Part shown: piece by piece, positions 1-8,715 of the stretch
How positions within the stretch are numbered: the first letter of the stretch is position 1
How the letters are laid out: each line of letters starts with the position of its first letter
Assembly: GCA_039030555.1 (NCBI GenBank)
Contig: JBCCDY010000017.1
Location: 1 to 64,000 of the forward strand
DNA from: JBCCDY01 sp039030555
GTDB taxonomy: Bacteria > Bacteroidota > Bacteroidia > Cytophagales > Cyclobacteriaceae
Direction: 5' to 3'
Length of the DNA stretch: 64,000 nucleotides
Position numbers and translations under genes: made by a program
Notes under the pieces: generated by a model
The model's input: only the letters and a program-made list of their open reading frames with translations
Told to the model about the DNA's origin: nothing
Database searches by the model: none

Positions 1-76
1 GAACCGAGGAACCCGCCTCATATTCCTTCAAGATCTGAAGAATCTGACTTTCACTGTACTTGTTGATTGATCTCAT
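1..76 (-). CDS. IS3-family transposase OrfA, N-terminal fragment at window edge
   Basis: An ATG at 76 (minus strand) opens a frame that stays open to the window edge, about 25 codons. It begins MRSINKYSESQILQILKEY and continues EAGSSV. The pattern [K/R]YSExQILxILKEYEAG is typical of the first helix of the HTH_Tnp_1 domain of IS3/IS407-group OrfA proteins, which bind the terminal repeats and are usually expressed with OrfB by -1 frameshifting. Only the N terminus is visible, so whether the transposase is intact cannot be judged. Confidence 0.75.
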   Translation of the reverse strand, partial: MRSINKYSESQILQILKEYEAGSSV

Positions 77-141
77 AATGACAATTAGTAAAGTTGGTAA
101 TTTCTGCTCTATTAACTGTCCTGTTTTTGGGGATATTTACA
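1..141 (-). mobile_element. IS3-family insertion sequence, left end (partial)
   Basis: On the minus strand the sequence reads into an element whose terminal bases are TGTAAATATCCCC, starting at base 141 and running toward base 1. A terminal TGT followed by a C-run is usual for left inverted repeats of IS3-family elements. It precedes by 65 bases a start codon for an IS3 OrfA-type protein. The element interrupts the reading frame of a secreted protein whose coding part ends at about 142. The right end, target duplication and OrfB lie outside the window, so the exact boundary is inferred from the IR pattern and the loss of the host frame. Confidence 0.75.
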
Positions 142-912
142 GACCCAGCTATCTCCTTCGTCAAAACTTTCCTGCCATTGAACGAAAATATCTTCAAAAG
201 CAGCGCCTTCCACGGTGGCTGAGATATTGATGGGTTCGCCATCTTTACAAATATTGGCAACAGTTGTTGGTAAAATCAATGCTGTTGCCCCGCAAGGGCG
301 AAAGGTAATATTATCAAGGGCCAGGTCATTTCCAATTCCTCCTGGGGCATTGTTTCTGAGCGAAAGTTTCATAGTAGTTTGTCCCGGATTAGTGGTGAAT
401 GTGAATCCGTAAGTATTCCAACGTTCATTTTTTGGAATAATACCTGTTGAAAAAACAACTTCATCATTAAGTAAGAACGATACATTCGGGTCAATCCTGT
501 CCGTAGAAAATGAGGCAATCAGGTTGATAATATCAGCGGAAAACTCATACAAAACATCATCGCATAAACCAGTGATGGTCTCTTCATAAAATAAACCAGG
601 TTCAAAACTGGCGTTGACTACCATCATATAACCATTACTGCTGCGACTATTATCCCTGATAGGCAACCAGTCCGGAAAGATCTGACTTGCATTTAAGGCG
701 TTCGCTATGGTATAAAACCCATCTTCCGGAGGTAAAGTAGTCGTGTAGATGTAGCCAGGGGCTAAACCGGGATCGGTCATTAATATTTGTGATGTGCCTT
801 TACCGAAATCCCCTGAATCGAAAATATTGTTCCCAAAGTTCCCCTGACAAACTTGCGCGATTGCCGCCAGACTACTGAGCATAAAAACAAAAAAGAGACC
901 GTACCTCAACAT
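142..912 (-). pseudogene. secreted extracellular-type protein, truncated by the IS3 element
   Basis: The frame encodes a signal peptide (MLRYGLFFVFMLSSLAAIAQ) followed by a mature region with cysteines and a beta-rich look. It ends in the motif VQWQESFDEGDSWV, the W-Q-x-S-x-D-x-G-x-x-W pattern found in repeat domains of large Bacteroidota surface proteins secreted by type IX secretion. After that residue the frame runs into IS sequence and stops nine codons later, so the last residues (CKYPQKQDS) are element-derived. A TTG at 966 in the same frame is possible, but the ATG at 912 puts the signal peptide at the N terminus. The native gene probably continued with further domains and a sorting tail on the other side of the element. 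Function beyond an adhesin or surface protein is not known. Confidence 0.7.
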
Positions 913-1099
913 CCTAACCCTAAAGAAAAATATTTTGAAGTTAGAAAGATTGAGCACCTCTTTCAAGCTAAGGCAAATTGTTTGATGCCCTCTCTTACCT
1001 TCAACTCAGTCCCATGTGGAACAAAATATGAAATAAGTGTTTTCAAGGAACATTGAATACTCATCTAAATTTCAAGAATTAGTCTATGAGTTTTACTCC

Positions 1100-1408
1100 T
1101 TATTTCGCCTTCTTCCATTCAAAACTAACCAAGGTCATAACCAATATGATCTCTCTCAGAAAATAAACAATTCCAAGCATAGTTAATGTGTTCCAGAAGA
1201 GAATTATCAGGAATAAAGTAACTAAGCAATAGCATTTATTGGCCATAGCTATAACTTTTAAAAAAGGTTGCCATTTTTCTTCCAGAAACAAAAAACAACT
1301 GAAAGAGTAAATGGCAAAGCATCCTGCACCCGGTGCTAACCAATTCAAAATATGGATCGGCATACCGAAATAGAGTTGAAGGTTAGCTAAAACGATGGCT
1401 AGCATCAT
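1100..1408 (-). CDS. small integral membrane protein, unknown function
   Basis: A 102-residue protein with three or four hydrophobic segments (around residues 3-20, 24-42, 58-77 and 78-95) and a basic C-terminal end (EWKKAK). I do not recognise the family. The start is ATG-ATG at 1408. The frame stays open about 15 codons upstream with no better start, so the N terminus could be longer if a rare codon is used. It lies downstream of the EF-G-like gene on the same strand, separated by that gene's hairpin, so it is probably transcribed separately or by read-through. Confidence 0.55.
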   Translation of the reverse strand: MMLAIVLANLQLYFGMPIHILNWLAPGAGCFAIYSFSCFLFLEEKWQPFLKVIAMANKCYCLVTLFLIILFWNTLTMLGIVYFLREIILVMTLVSFEWKKAK

Positions 1409-1469
1409 TGCAGTAATTACTGCACCTATTCCATCAATTAGAGAGAATTTTTTGTATTATACGTTTAAC

Positions 1470-1502
1470 AAAACGACAGAATTTGATATATCTAGTCGTT
1501 TT
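1470..1502 (-). terminator. rho-independent terminator of the EF-G-like gene
   Basis: AAAACGAC (1470-1477) pairs perfectly with GTCGTTTT (1495-1502) around a 17-base loop. The hairpin begins at the stop codon of the EF-G-like gene. On the minus strand it ends in TTTT-GTT, as expected for an intrinsic terminator. Confidence 0.6.
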
Positions 1503-3633
1503 AAGCTTCAATCAATTCTTCCTCTTTATTGGCATTGACCAAGCTCAATTGCATATTATCTGGTACAGGTGCGTACTCAGCAAATTTACTGTGAAAACTA
1601 GCCCTTCCCTGGGTGATTGAGCGCAATGCACTGGTATAACGGTCAAGTTCGGCCAAAGGCGTCTTGGCATTGATCACCTGGTTTTTTCCTTTGGAATCGA
1701 TACCTAAAATCATGGATCGGCGTGTCTGAAGGTCAGACATCACTTCTCCCATCAATTCTTCAGGAACGAGAATTTCTAAATCATATACCGGTTCAAGAAG
1801 TTTAGGCAAAGCTTCCAAAAAAGCCTGCTTGAAGGCCATCATTCCAGCTATTTTAAATGCAATGTCATTCGAGTCGACGGAGTGCATTTTTCCATCGTAA
1901 ACAATCACCCGGACATCTCGTATGTATGAACCAGTCAAAGGTCCATTGCCCATTACCTCCAGAACTCCCTTAAGGATGGATGGAAGGAAACGTGCATCGA
2001 TCACACCTCCAACAATGCAATTGTAGAAAACCAGTTTGCCACCCCACTCTAGCTCAATTTCTTCTTTTCCTCTCACAGATACACCAGTAGGTTCCGACAT
2101 ACCCTTCTGGTAAGGTTCCACCTTCATATAGATTTCAGCAAACTGGCCAGCACCGCCGGATTGTTTTTTATGTCGATAACTGGTATCCACAGCTTTTTGA
2201 ATGGTTTCCCGATAAGAAATTCGCGGTGTTGAATACTGTACATCTAAATGGTAAATGTTTTCAATGATCCACTGGATTACAGTCAGGTGTAATTCTCCCT
2301 GAACGCCTATGATCAATTGCCTCAATTCCTTAGAAAATTCATGCGTCATGGATGGGTCTTCCTGATGGATTTTATGCAGAACTTCTCCTAGTTTGTCTTC
2401 ATCAGCCTTATTGTTGGCTTTGATAGCCATAAACATTCTTGGCTCTGGAAAGTGGATTGGACGGACTCCTTTATTAACGGATGTTACCCGAAGCGTTTGA
2501 TTGGTATCTGTATCTTTTAGCTTTAAGGTTGCCCCAATATCTCCGACGACGAGTTTATTCACCGGATTACGTTTGTGCCCATCAATAATGAAGAGTTGGT
2601 TCAGTCGCTCTGTGGTGCCCGTCTGGTGGTTCACCAACTCATCTCCGGCTTTCACAACCCCTGAGATCACTTTAAAGAAGGAGACTTTACCGAGATTAGG
2701 TTCAATTAATGTTTTATAAACAAAAAGTATGGTTGGTCCATGTGGGTCATGTGCAATCTCCTCCCCTGTTTCAGTCTTATCTGGTTGAGTATCAATAGAT
2801 GAAGGTGCCACATTATCAATAAATCCCATCATACGACCACTGCCCATATCATTTTTGGCTGATAGGCAGAAAACCGGGAATACCTGATGGTTTCTCATAC
2901 CAATTTTCAAGCCTTCCCTCATGTGGTTTTCATCGAGTGTGCCTTTTTCAAAGTACAACTCCATAAGGCCTTCGTCGTTTTCAGCCGCTTTTTCTACCAG
3001 TTCGTTGTGAAGTGCATCCGCTTTTTCTTTTTCACTTTCAGGTATCGGTAGCTTCTCCGGTTTTCCGCCTCCTTCAGGGAACTTATAGTACTTCATTTTT
3101 AATAGGTCAATAATACCATTAAAACCGTTGCCTTCGTTGACTGGATATTGCATAAGCGTGACCGAACTTCCAAAGCGTTCTTTTAAGCTGGATAGCGTCG
3201 ACTCAAAATCAGATTTAGGATGATCAAGCTGGTTAACTGCAAAAAGAGTTGGCTTGGCAAATCGATCTACATTGTTCCAGATAAGTTCGGTCCCAATTTC
3301 AACCCCATGCTGAGCGTTGATAACAAGAACACAAGTATCTGCAACCAGGACGGATGAATCAATTTCTCCAATGAAATCATCCAGACCCGGAGTGTCAATA
3401 ATGTTTATCTTATAGTTTCTCCATTCTGTATGAAGCGAGGTAGAATAAACTGAACACCCACGTTCGTGCTCTACTTCATGATAATCGGAAACGGTATTTT
3501 TATCTTCTACTGCTCCCCTTCGGTTGATAAGGCCTGCTTCATACACCATTGTTTCTGCAAGGGTGGTCTTACCCGATTTAGAACAGCCTAAAAGGACTAT
3601 ATTTTTGATGTGTTTTTCGTCAAAGATCTTCAT
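1501..3633 (-). CDS. elongation factor G-like translational GTPase (EF-G paralogue)
   Basis: A 710-residue protein with the EF-G domain order: an N-terminal G domain (P-loop GCSKSGKT at 16-23, DTPG at 80-83, NQLD at 134-137), a domain-II beta barrel, and EF-G domains III-V in the C-terminal half (for example GVIDARFLPSILKGV). It lacks hallmarks of canonical FusA: the switch I RGITI is replaced by RGCSV, and the G4 NKxD is NQLD. These changes match the EF-G-like group found as a second copy in Bacteroidota and Thermus (EF-G-2 type), whose exact role on the ribosome is uncertain. It is a monocistronic minus-strand gene starting at an ATG, with no str-operon ribosomal genes nearby, which also argues against it being the main fusA. 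Confidence 0.9.
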   Translation of the reverse strand: MKIFDEKHIKNIVLLGCSKSGKTTLAETMVYEAGLINRRGAVEDKNTVSDYHEVEHERGCSVYSTSLHTEWRNYKINIIDTPGLDDFIGEIDSSVLVADTCVLVINAQHGVEIGTELIWNNVDRFAKPTLFAVNQLDHPKSDFESTLSSLKERFGSSVTLMQYPVNEGNGFNGIIDLLKMKYYKFPEGGGKPEKLPIPESEKEKADALHNELVEKAAENDEGLMELYFEKGTLDENHMREGLKIGMRNHQVFPVFCLSAKNDMGSGRMMGFIDNVAPSSIDTQPDKTETGEEIAHDPHGPTILFVYKTLIEPNLGKVSFFKVISGVVKAGDELVNHQTGTTERLNQLFIIDGHKRNPVNKLVVGDIGATLKLKDTDTNQTLRVTSVNKGVRPIHFPEPRMFMAIKANNKADEDKLGEVLHKIHQEDPSMTHEFSKELRQLIIGVQGELHLTVIQWIIENIYHLDVQYSTPRISYRETIQKAVDTSYRHKKQSGGAGQFAEIYMKVEPYQKGMSEPTGVSVRGKEEIELEWGGKLVFYNCIVGGVIDARFLPSILKGVLEVMGNGPLTGSYIRDVRVIVYDGKMHSVDSNDIAFKIAGMMAFKQAFLEALPKLLEPVYDLEILVPEELMGEVMSDLQTRRSMILGIDSKGKNQVINAKTPLAELDRYTSALRSITQGRASFHSKFAEYAPVPDNMQLSLVNANKEEELIEA

Positions 3634-3935
3634 TTCGTTTCAGTATTTAGGTGGGCGTATAACATAGACATGCTAAGGTGCATAGATCAATTTTAGCTAA
3701 AGCTAGTAAGCCGATTTCTTGAGAACTGTGAGGAATATCAGTTAAAAGGCTGATTTTTCGATAATATAGCCCGTACTCAGAAGTTTGAAATCATACTGAG
3801 TTTGTAAAATAGAGCAAAAGGCAAAACCGTTGTTACAAAGTTGTGACTATGATTTTCTTTACAGATTAAACCTTTTCGCCCTTTTGCTTTCTAAGCTTTG
3901 AATCTGATTTAAATAAAACTACAACATTCGTGATC
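3634..3935. other. divergent intergenic region with long-range inverted repeat
   Basis: No gene is seen. The region must hold promoters for the EF-G-like gene (minus) and the DUF6515-type gene (plus). A perfect 9-base inverted repeat, AGCAAAAGG (3813-3821) and CCTTTTGCT (3880-3888), is separated by 58 bases and lies in the probable leader of the plus-strand gene. Its function, if any, is unknown. Confidence 0.35.
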
Positions 3936-4562
3936 ATGAAAAAATTTTTAATTACAACGATGATACTCTGTATAGGGCTTTCAGTTCCTGAAATTGTAAC
4001 CAAGGCAGAAGCTCAAACAAGAACAGAAAGGCAGAAAGTTCGAGCCAAGGAAAGAAGGGTAAAAAGACGGGTCACCAGGCGTACAACAAGAAGGGTAGTT
4101 CGAAGAAGGGTCACCAGAAGAGCACATTTTGCATACAGGGGTTTACCTCGGTATCGAACAACTGTTGCTACAACTCCTAAGGGTGCAGTGATCGTAAGAA
4201 GAGGCGGAGTTCCATACCGCTATTACAATGGAATTTACTATAAGCCTGCCAGTTCTGGTTTCGTAGTGGTTCGGCCGGTGCGAGGGGTAAGAGTTGCTAC
4301 TCTGCCAGTAGCCAAAAGAAGAATAGTTATCTCAAACCAGACTTATTACTACTACTATGGTACTTTTTACAAAGAAGTTGATTCTGAGTATGAAGTGGTA
4401 GAAGCCCCGGAAGGAGCATTGGTGGATGCTTTGCCGGATGGATATCAGGTTGAAGAGTTAGACGGAACAGAATATTATAATTTAGATGGGGATTATTATC
4501 AGGAAGTGAAGACCGATGAACTCGAAGATGGTGTTGGGTATGAAGTCGTTAAACTAGGGTAG
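3936..4562 (+). CDS. DUF6515-type periplasmic/secreted protein
   Basis: About 208 residues with a signal peptide (MKKFLITTMILCIGLSVPEI) followed by a strongly basic stretch of Arg-rich TRR/VRR repeats. Two similar modules follow, carrying VPYRYYNGIYYK and NQTYYYYYGTFYKE, then a third variant (GTEYYNLDGDYYQE). The 'YRYYNGIYYK...GFVVVRPVRG' arrangement is that of DUF6515 proteins of Bacteroidota, which have no assigned function. A GTG six bases upstream (3930) is in frame, but the ATG at 3936 gives a standard signal peptide. The contrast between the basic N-terminal part and the acidic C-terminal part suggests binding to an anionic envelope polymer, but that is inference only. Confidence 0.75.
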   Translation: MKKFLITTMILCIGLSVPEIVTKAEAQTRTERQKVRAKERRVKRRVTRRTTRRVVRRRVTRRAHFAYRGLPRYRTTVATTPKGAVIVRRGGVPYRYYNGIYYKPASSGFVVVRPVRGVRVATLPVAKRRIVISNQTYYYYYGTFYKEVDSEYEVVEAPEGALVDALPDGYQVEELDGTEYYNLDGDYYQEVKTDELEDGVGYEVVKLG

Positions 4563-4924
4563 AGTATCCGATTAAGAGAAGATGAAGAGTCATTTTTACG
4601 GTTTAGTGGTAAGTAATTAACTTGATACCATTGTTGTGTTCCACTAATTTATGCTCAAAATACAAACTCATTTTTTAGGGTCTTATTAGAAGATATGATG
4701 TATGGCTTTCTCTTAAATTAGAACCAAGTACAAATCCTTTTTGATAAATTAAGAGCCTTCATGGTCGTAACTGGGGTTTTCGCAACCCCGCTAGAGGTCA
4801 ATGGAGCCATAGCCGAGCATTCGATCAACCAATTCTTTTATTAGCAGGTAATGGAGTTGGAATATGACACAAGAGCCTTTATTATACGATTCAAAGATGA
4901 AAGCAAGCTAATTTGCGAATTCTT
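4563..4924. other. 362-bp gap, one hairpin, no gene recognised
   Basis: The gap lies between convergent genes. A compact hairpin, GGGGTT (4773-4778), loop TTCGC, AACCCC (4784-4789), is present but has no T-tract on either side, so it is a weak terminator candidate. Only short reading frames without recognisable similarity occur. It may include decayed sequence. Confidence 0.3.
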
Positions 4925-5866
4925 CTATCCCGTAATCTTCTTGATCTTGTTCTGTACGTCCATAAGCTCTTCTTTGCTCAACTGACTATTTTCTTCCAGT
5001 ACTCGGCCAATAAGTTTGATGATGTAATCGAGTTCCTCGCAGGTAGCTCGGAACTTAGTCATCAGCTCATCATCGTCAATCTTCTCAGACTGTTGCTCTA
5101 TTAAAGTTGCCAAGCCAAGTATTCTTGCCAAGGGTGCCCTTAACAAATGGGAGTTTATGAATGCATATTCCGTTAGTTGAGTATTCTTTTTCTCCAATTC
5201 CTGAGTTCTACGATTCACTCGATCATCGAGTTCATCATTCAGCGATTTGAGTTCTTCATTGGTGTCATTCAGTTCATCTATAGTCGAAGCGAGCTCTTCC
5301 GTCCTGTGCTGAATGGTATCTTCCAAAGTATTCAGATGTGCATTGAGTGTATCTCTGATTTTATGCTGAACCAGATAAATAGAAGTCACTAAAGCCGATG
5401 TGATCATTTCAAAACGCACACTATAAACCAGTTGACTATAGAATTCCGTAAATGATAATTCAGGATTAACGCCTGTATACATAAACCCAACAACAATTAA
5501 GGGAATCATGATAAACAGGTAGTAAATGAAGGTGGTCACTAGCCACGCCAAGCCCTGTTTTCCACTTTCAAGATCGAATTTCCTTATAAAGTGGTATGCG
5601 TGCCATATGATGAACAATCCGATGGAATGGGTAATGATAGTGATCGGAAAAGAGCCTCCAGGAGGTAAAATTAAAGAGGATATAAAAGCCTCTCCTAAAA
5701 CATACCAGGGAGATGTTAGATAAAATATGCTGATCAAAAGGGGGATTTCACGTAGGTCACTACTACCACCTACTATATCAGGAATCTGGAACTGAATGAT
5801 GCTTAATAGAGCTGATAAAGTACCAAAAGCAAGGGTGTAAATAATATTTTTATACTGACCGTTCAC
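4925..5866 (-). CDS. membrane sensor-like protein with coiled coil and DHp-like helix, no kinase domain
   Basis: A 313-residue protein starting at GTG. Five or six hydrophobic segments occupy residues about 8-170. A heptad-rich coiled coil (about 175-232) leads into YAFINSHLLRAPLARILGL, with His240. This resembles the H-box and first helix of a histidine-kinase dimerisation/phospho-acceptor domain (usual form SHELRTPL). The second helix follows, and the protein ends about 70 residues after the His, so no HATPase domain is present. The same architecture and motif recur in the gene at 29960-31006. A role as a phospho-accepting or dimerising signalling partner is inference; such proteins are often annotated only as hypothetical. 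No response regulator adjoins it. Confidence 0.75.
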   Translation of the reverse strand: MNGQYKNIIYTLAFGTLSALLSIIQFQIPDIVGGSSDLREIPLLISIFYLTSPWYVLGEAFISSLILPPGGSFPITIITHSIGLFIIWHAYHFIRKFDLESGKQGLAWLVTTFIYYLFIMIPLIVVGFMYTGVNPELSFTEFYSQLVYSVRFEMITSALVTSIYLVQHKIRDTLNAHLNTLEDTIQHRTEELASTIDELNDTNEELKSLNDELDDRVNRRTQELEKKNTQLTEYAFINSHLLRAPLARILGLATLIEQQSEKIDDDELMTKFRATCEELDYIIKLIGRVLEENSQLSKEELMDVQNKIKKITG

Positions 5867-6215
5867 ACACAGAAGTTAATGTATTTCCAGTTAATCAAAT
5901 TGAAATAAGAAAAAATAGATAACTAGTAGATTAAAATATTCGATAAGAAACTGAAAATTATTTAGAAATACTTCTAATTAATCATGAGATTTCGTCATCA
6001 GAAAAAGTATATATTCAACAAAAATACGTTGATTAAGCGTTTTTTAATGGTCATTCCGATGAATCCAATAAACTTATCGACTAAATTCAATGGAGTGAAA
6101 ACGGATTTTTATTGTGCGCAGAACACATTGCCAATGGAAAAATTGATAGCTCTGTAGACTGCCCGTATATTAATCGGCCCAGTTGGAGAAATGACTCTGC
6201 AGCTAGCACCATGGC
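5867..6215. other. 349-bp intergenic region, no gene recognised
   Basis: The region contains the upstream sequence of the minus-strand membrane protein (starting at 5866) and the downstream end of the permease gene. A short open frame of about 36 codons at 6048-6158 (plus) resembles nothing I recognise and is not supported. No clear hairpin terminator was found after the permease gene. Confidence 0.3.
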
Positions 6216-7466
6216 CTACTCCTGACGCATAGCATCAACCGGTTGTGACATTGAAGCACGATAGCCTGGAACAAAACCGGCCATAGCACCAGAGAATACA
6301 AGCACAACCAAAGCCGTTAAAGCAATCCTGAAATTGATCTCCGGATTGTTAAAAAAGTCACTTTGCATGTCGAATTCAACCATAGCGTATCTTAGTCCCT
6401 CTATTAAACCTACACCTACTAGCAAACCAACATAGCCAGCAATAAATGTGAGGGTTAAAGATTCTTGCATCAGCATTGATAAAATAGATATCGGCTTGGC
6501 GCCCAGAGATTTACGAATCCCGATTTCACGTATTCGTTCATTAATGCTGATCGACATAATGTTTCCTACTCCGATCATTGCAGCGAATATGGTTCCTATG
6601 GCCACGAGCCAGCTAAAGATTTGAATACCCCCGAAAACCTGCTGTATACTTTGAAATTCTTCTTCCATATTAAAAGAGGCCAATGCAGAATCGTCGTTTG
6701 GTGCAATATTATGACGAATTCTGAACAGTTCTTTTACTTTTTCTTCAATATAACCCGCTGAATAACCTTCTTTAGGCACGAATCCAAACCATCCAATCGT
6801 ATTTCCCTTATTGAATACATTTTGAAGGGTGGTTAAGGGTATAAAGGTGGTTTGTAGGTCTTCTATTGCATCTTCACCCGATAGCTTACTATCGAATACG
6901 CCTACGACCTGAAAGAATACACCTTTAATTTTAATATAAGCTCCAATCGGATCCTCTTCTTCTTCAAACAATCGTTCGTAAACTCGTTTACCGATAACGG
7001 CTATCTTTCTTCTTTTCTCGATATCGTATCGGTTAATGTATCTCCCCTTTTCCATTTGGATCGGCTTGATCTCCGTCATCTGGGGATAATCACCAGTTAC
7101 TTCAAAAGAAACCTGTTTTCCATTATGCTCAATGTTAAAGTCATCGCGAAGTGGTAATCTGGGTGAGATCACTTTTGCCTCTGGTAGTTGTGCTTGCAAA
7201 GCCTGATAATCGCCATTCGTTAATTCTATAAATCGCCCTACCTTATAACCATTATAAGGTACCGAAGTCTTCCATGTCCATACAAAAACCGCATTTTTAA
7301 CGATGTCAATATTTTTAACCGCACCATGCTCCAGGCCCTTTCCGGCACCCATCAACAAAACCAACATGAAAATACCCCAGAATACTCCGAAAGCTGTTAA
7401 AGCTGTTCTAAGCTTGTGCTTCTTGATGGTAAACCAAATCTCTTGCCATTTGTCGGTATCGAACAT
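6216..7466 (-). CDS. ABC transporter permease, MacB/FtsX type (second of pair)
   Basis: A 416-residue inner-membrane protein. One N-terminal membrane segment (LRTALTAFGVFWGIFMLVLL) is followed by a large periplasmic MacB_PCD domain (about 45-250) and three C-terminal FtsX-type membrane segments (about 285-400). The conserved cytoplasmic element NERIREIGIRKSLGAKP contacts the ATPase in MacB-type systems. It starts one base after the stop codon of the upstream paralogue, so the two are surely cotranscribed and probably form a heterodimer. MacB-type permeases without a fused ATPase work in mechanotransmission or export of peptides, lipoproteins or drugs with an adaptor. No ATPase or adaptor gene adjoins this pair. 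Confidence 0.85.
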   Translation of the reverse strand: MFDTDKWQEIWFTIKKHKLRTALTAFGVFWGIFMLVLLMGAGKGLEHGAVKNIDIVKNAVFVWTWKTSVPYNGYKVGRFIELTNGDYQALQAQLPEAKVISPRLPLRDDFNIEHNGKQVSFEVTGDYPQMTEIKPIQMEKGRYINRYDIEKRRKIAVIGKRVYERLFEEEEDPIGAYIKIKGVFFQVVGVFDSKLSGEDAIEDLQTTFIPLTTLQNVFNKGNTIGWFGFVPKEGYSAGYIEEKVKELFRIRHNIAPNDDSALASFNMEEEFQSIQQVFGGIQIFSWLVAIGTIFAAMIGVGNIMSISINERIREIGIRKSLGAKPISILSMLMQESLTLTFIAGYVGLLVGVGLIEGLRYAMVEFDMQSDFFNNPEINFRIALTALVVLVFSGAMAGFVPGYRASMSQPVDAMRQE

Positions 7467-7467
7467 A

Positions 7468-8715
7468 TCAATCGTTTTTTAAGGCTTGTACGGGTTTGAT
7501 TCGTGCCGCTTTTAGAGCCGGGAAAAATCCAGCCAGTGTTCCTGCCACAATCAGTATCAGAACGGCAGCAATAGCTGTCGTCAGGTTGATCTCCGGATTA
7601 TTAAAATACTCTATCTCCTCTCCGGACTGCTCAAGAACGAAACCGATACCTTCTATCATAGCCATGCCTAGGACCAAACCTACATAGCCTGCAATCGATG
7701 TAACGATGATCGATTCAGTCACAATCATAGTGATGATGGATGCTGGTTTAGCACCCACAGCCTTACGAATCCCAATTTCTCGTGTACGTTCTTTTACCAG
7801 AACGATCATGATATTACTAACTCCAACAATACCTGAAAACAGGGTTCCGAGTCCAACAAGCCAAATGAATGATTTGATACCAAGAAAAAGTCCCATAATC
7901 GATTTATGCTGTTCTTCCTGATTGTGTGTCCAATAAGCCTGGTTGTCATCTGGGTGAACGATTTGACGTTGCTTTAAAATTCTAAGGATATCCTGCTCCA
8001 ATTCTTTTCCGCTAAAGCCAGCTTCTGTAGTAACTGCAAAAAGGTTTACAGAACGTCCTGGGTTGAAAACCCTCTGGAAAGTACTAAACGGAATATAAAG
8101 GCGCTGACTTTGCCACCTCCCATAACCTTCGAAGTGATATACCCCAACGATCCGGAACATAACACCTTTGACGCTAACGTATTTACCGATTGGATCTTCA
8201 TCAGGAGCAAATAACTTTTCGACGGCCGCATCGCCTATGGTACATACCTTTCTTGACTGGATATCATCACTCGGATTTAGTTTACGACCTGAAGTATACT
8301 TTTGAGTAACTTTTATATCAAAGTAATCGTGTTCGGCTCCATAAACGATAAAAGGACCACTTTTGTCTTCGTGCTTTACGACGTAATTCCCCCACAGAAA
8401 ATTCTCAGGAGAAATAACATCCACTCCTTCTACATTATCTTCTATGGCCTGAAGGTCTTCCTCTTTGAATTCCAGTTCTCTTCCCGAAGGCAGTCCTTTG
8501 TAAGGTAAAGAAGTCCTTTGCGTAAAGAACCAGATACTATTGGTGGCATCTAATAAGGTACTTTTCTGAACACCATTTTGAAGACCCTGACCCGCTCCAA
8601 GGAGGATGATGAGCATCCATATCCCCCAAAATACCCCGAATGCCGTAAGCAACGTCCGTAGTTTGTTACGCTGCATGGCCTGGAGTATTTCTTCAATGCG
8701 TTCTCTGAAGCTCAT
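7468..8715 (-). CDS. ABC transporter permease, MacB/FtsX type (first of pair)
   Basis: 415 residues with the same architecture as its downstream neighbour: an N-terminal membrane segment (LRTLLTAFGVFWGIWMLIIL), a MacB_PCD periplasmic domain, and three C-terminal membrane segments with KERTREIGIRKAVGAKP before the second. The shared KLRTxLTAFGVFWGI start shows the two arose by duplication. It is the promoter-proximal gene of a two-gene operon. The ATP-binding LolD/MacB-like subunit must be encoded elsewhere. Substrate unknown. Confidence 0.85.
   Translation of the reverse strand: MSFRERIEEILQAMQRNKLRTLLTAFGVFWGIWMLIILLGAGQGLQNGVQKSTLLDATNSIWFFTQRTSLPYKGLPSGRELEFKEEDLQAIEDNVEGVDVISPENFLWGNYVVKHEDKSGPFIVYGAEHDYFDIKVTQKYTSGRKLNPSDDIQSRKVCTIGDAAVEKLFAPDEDPIGKYVSVKGVMFRIVGVYHFEGYGRWQSQRLYIPFSTFQRVFNPGRSVNLFAVTTEAGFSGKELEQDILRILKQRQIVHPDDNQAYWTHNQEEQHKSIMGLFLGIKSFIWLVGLGTLFSGIVGVSNIMIVLVKERTREIGIRKAVGAKPASIITMIVTESIIVTSIAGYVGLVLGMAMIEGIGFVLEQSGEEIEYFNNPEINLTTAIAAVLILIVAGTLAGFFPALKAARIKPVQALKND

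Noticed and set aside
51..260. 69-codon minus-strand frame across the IS boundary
   Set aside because: It is the +1 frame across the gene/IS junction; its end is the non-coding left end of the element, so it is not a separate gene.
4773..4789. Intrinsic terminator
   Set aside because: Good hairpin but no T-tract on either strand; reported only as a hairpin in the gap.
6048..6158. 36-codon plus-strand frame
   Set aside because: Too short, no homology and no promoter or ribosome-site support.
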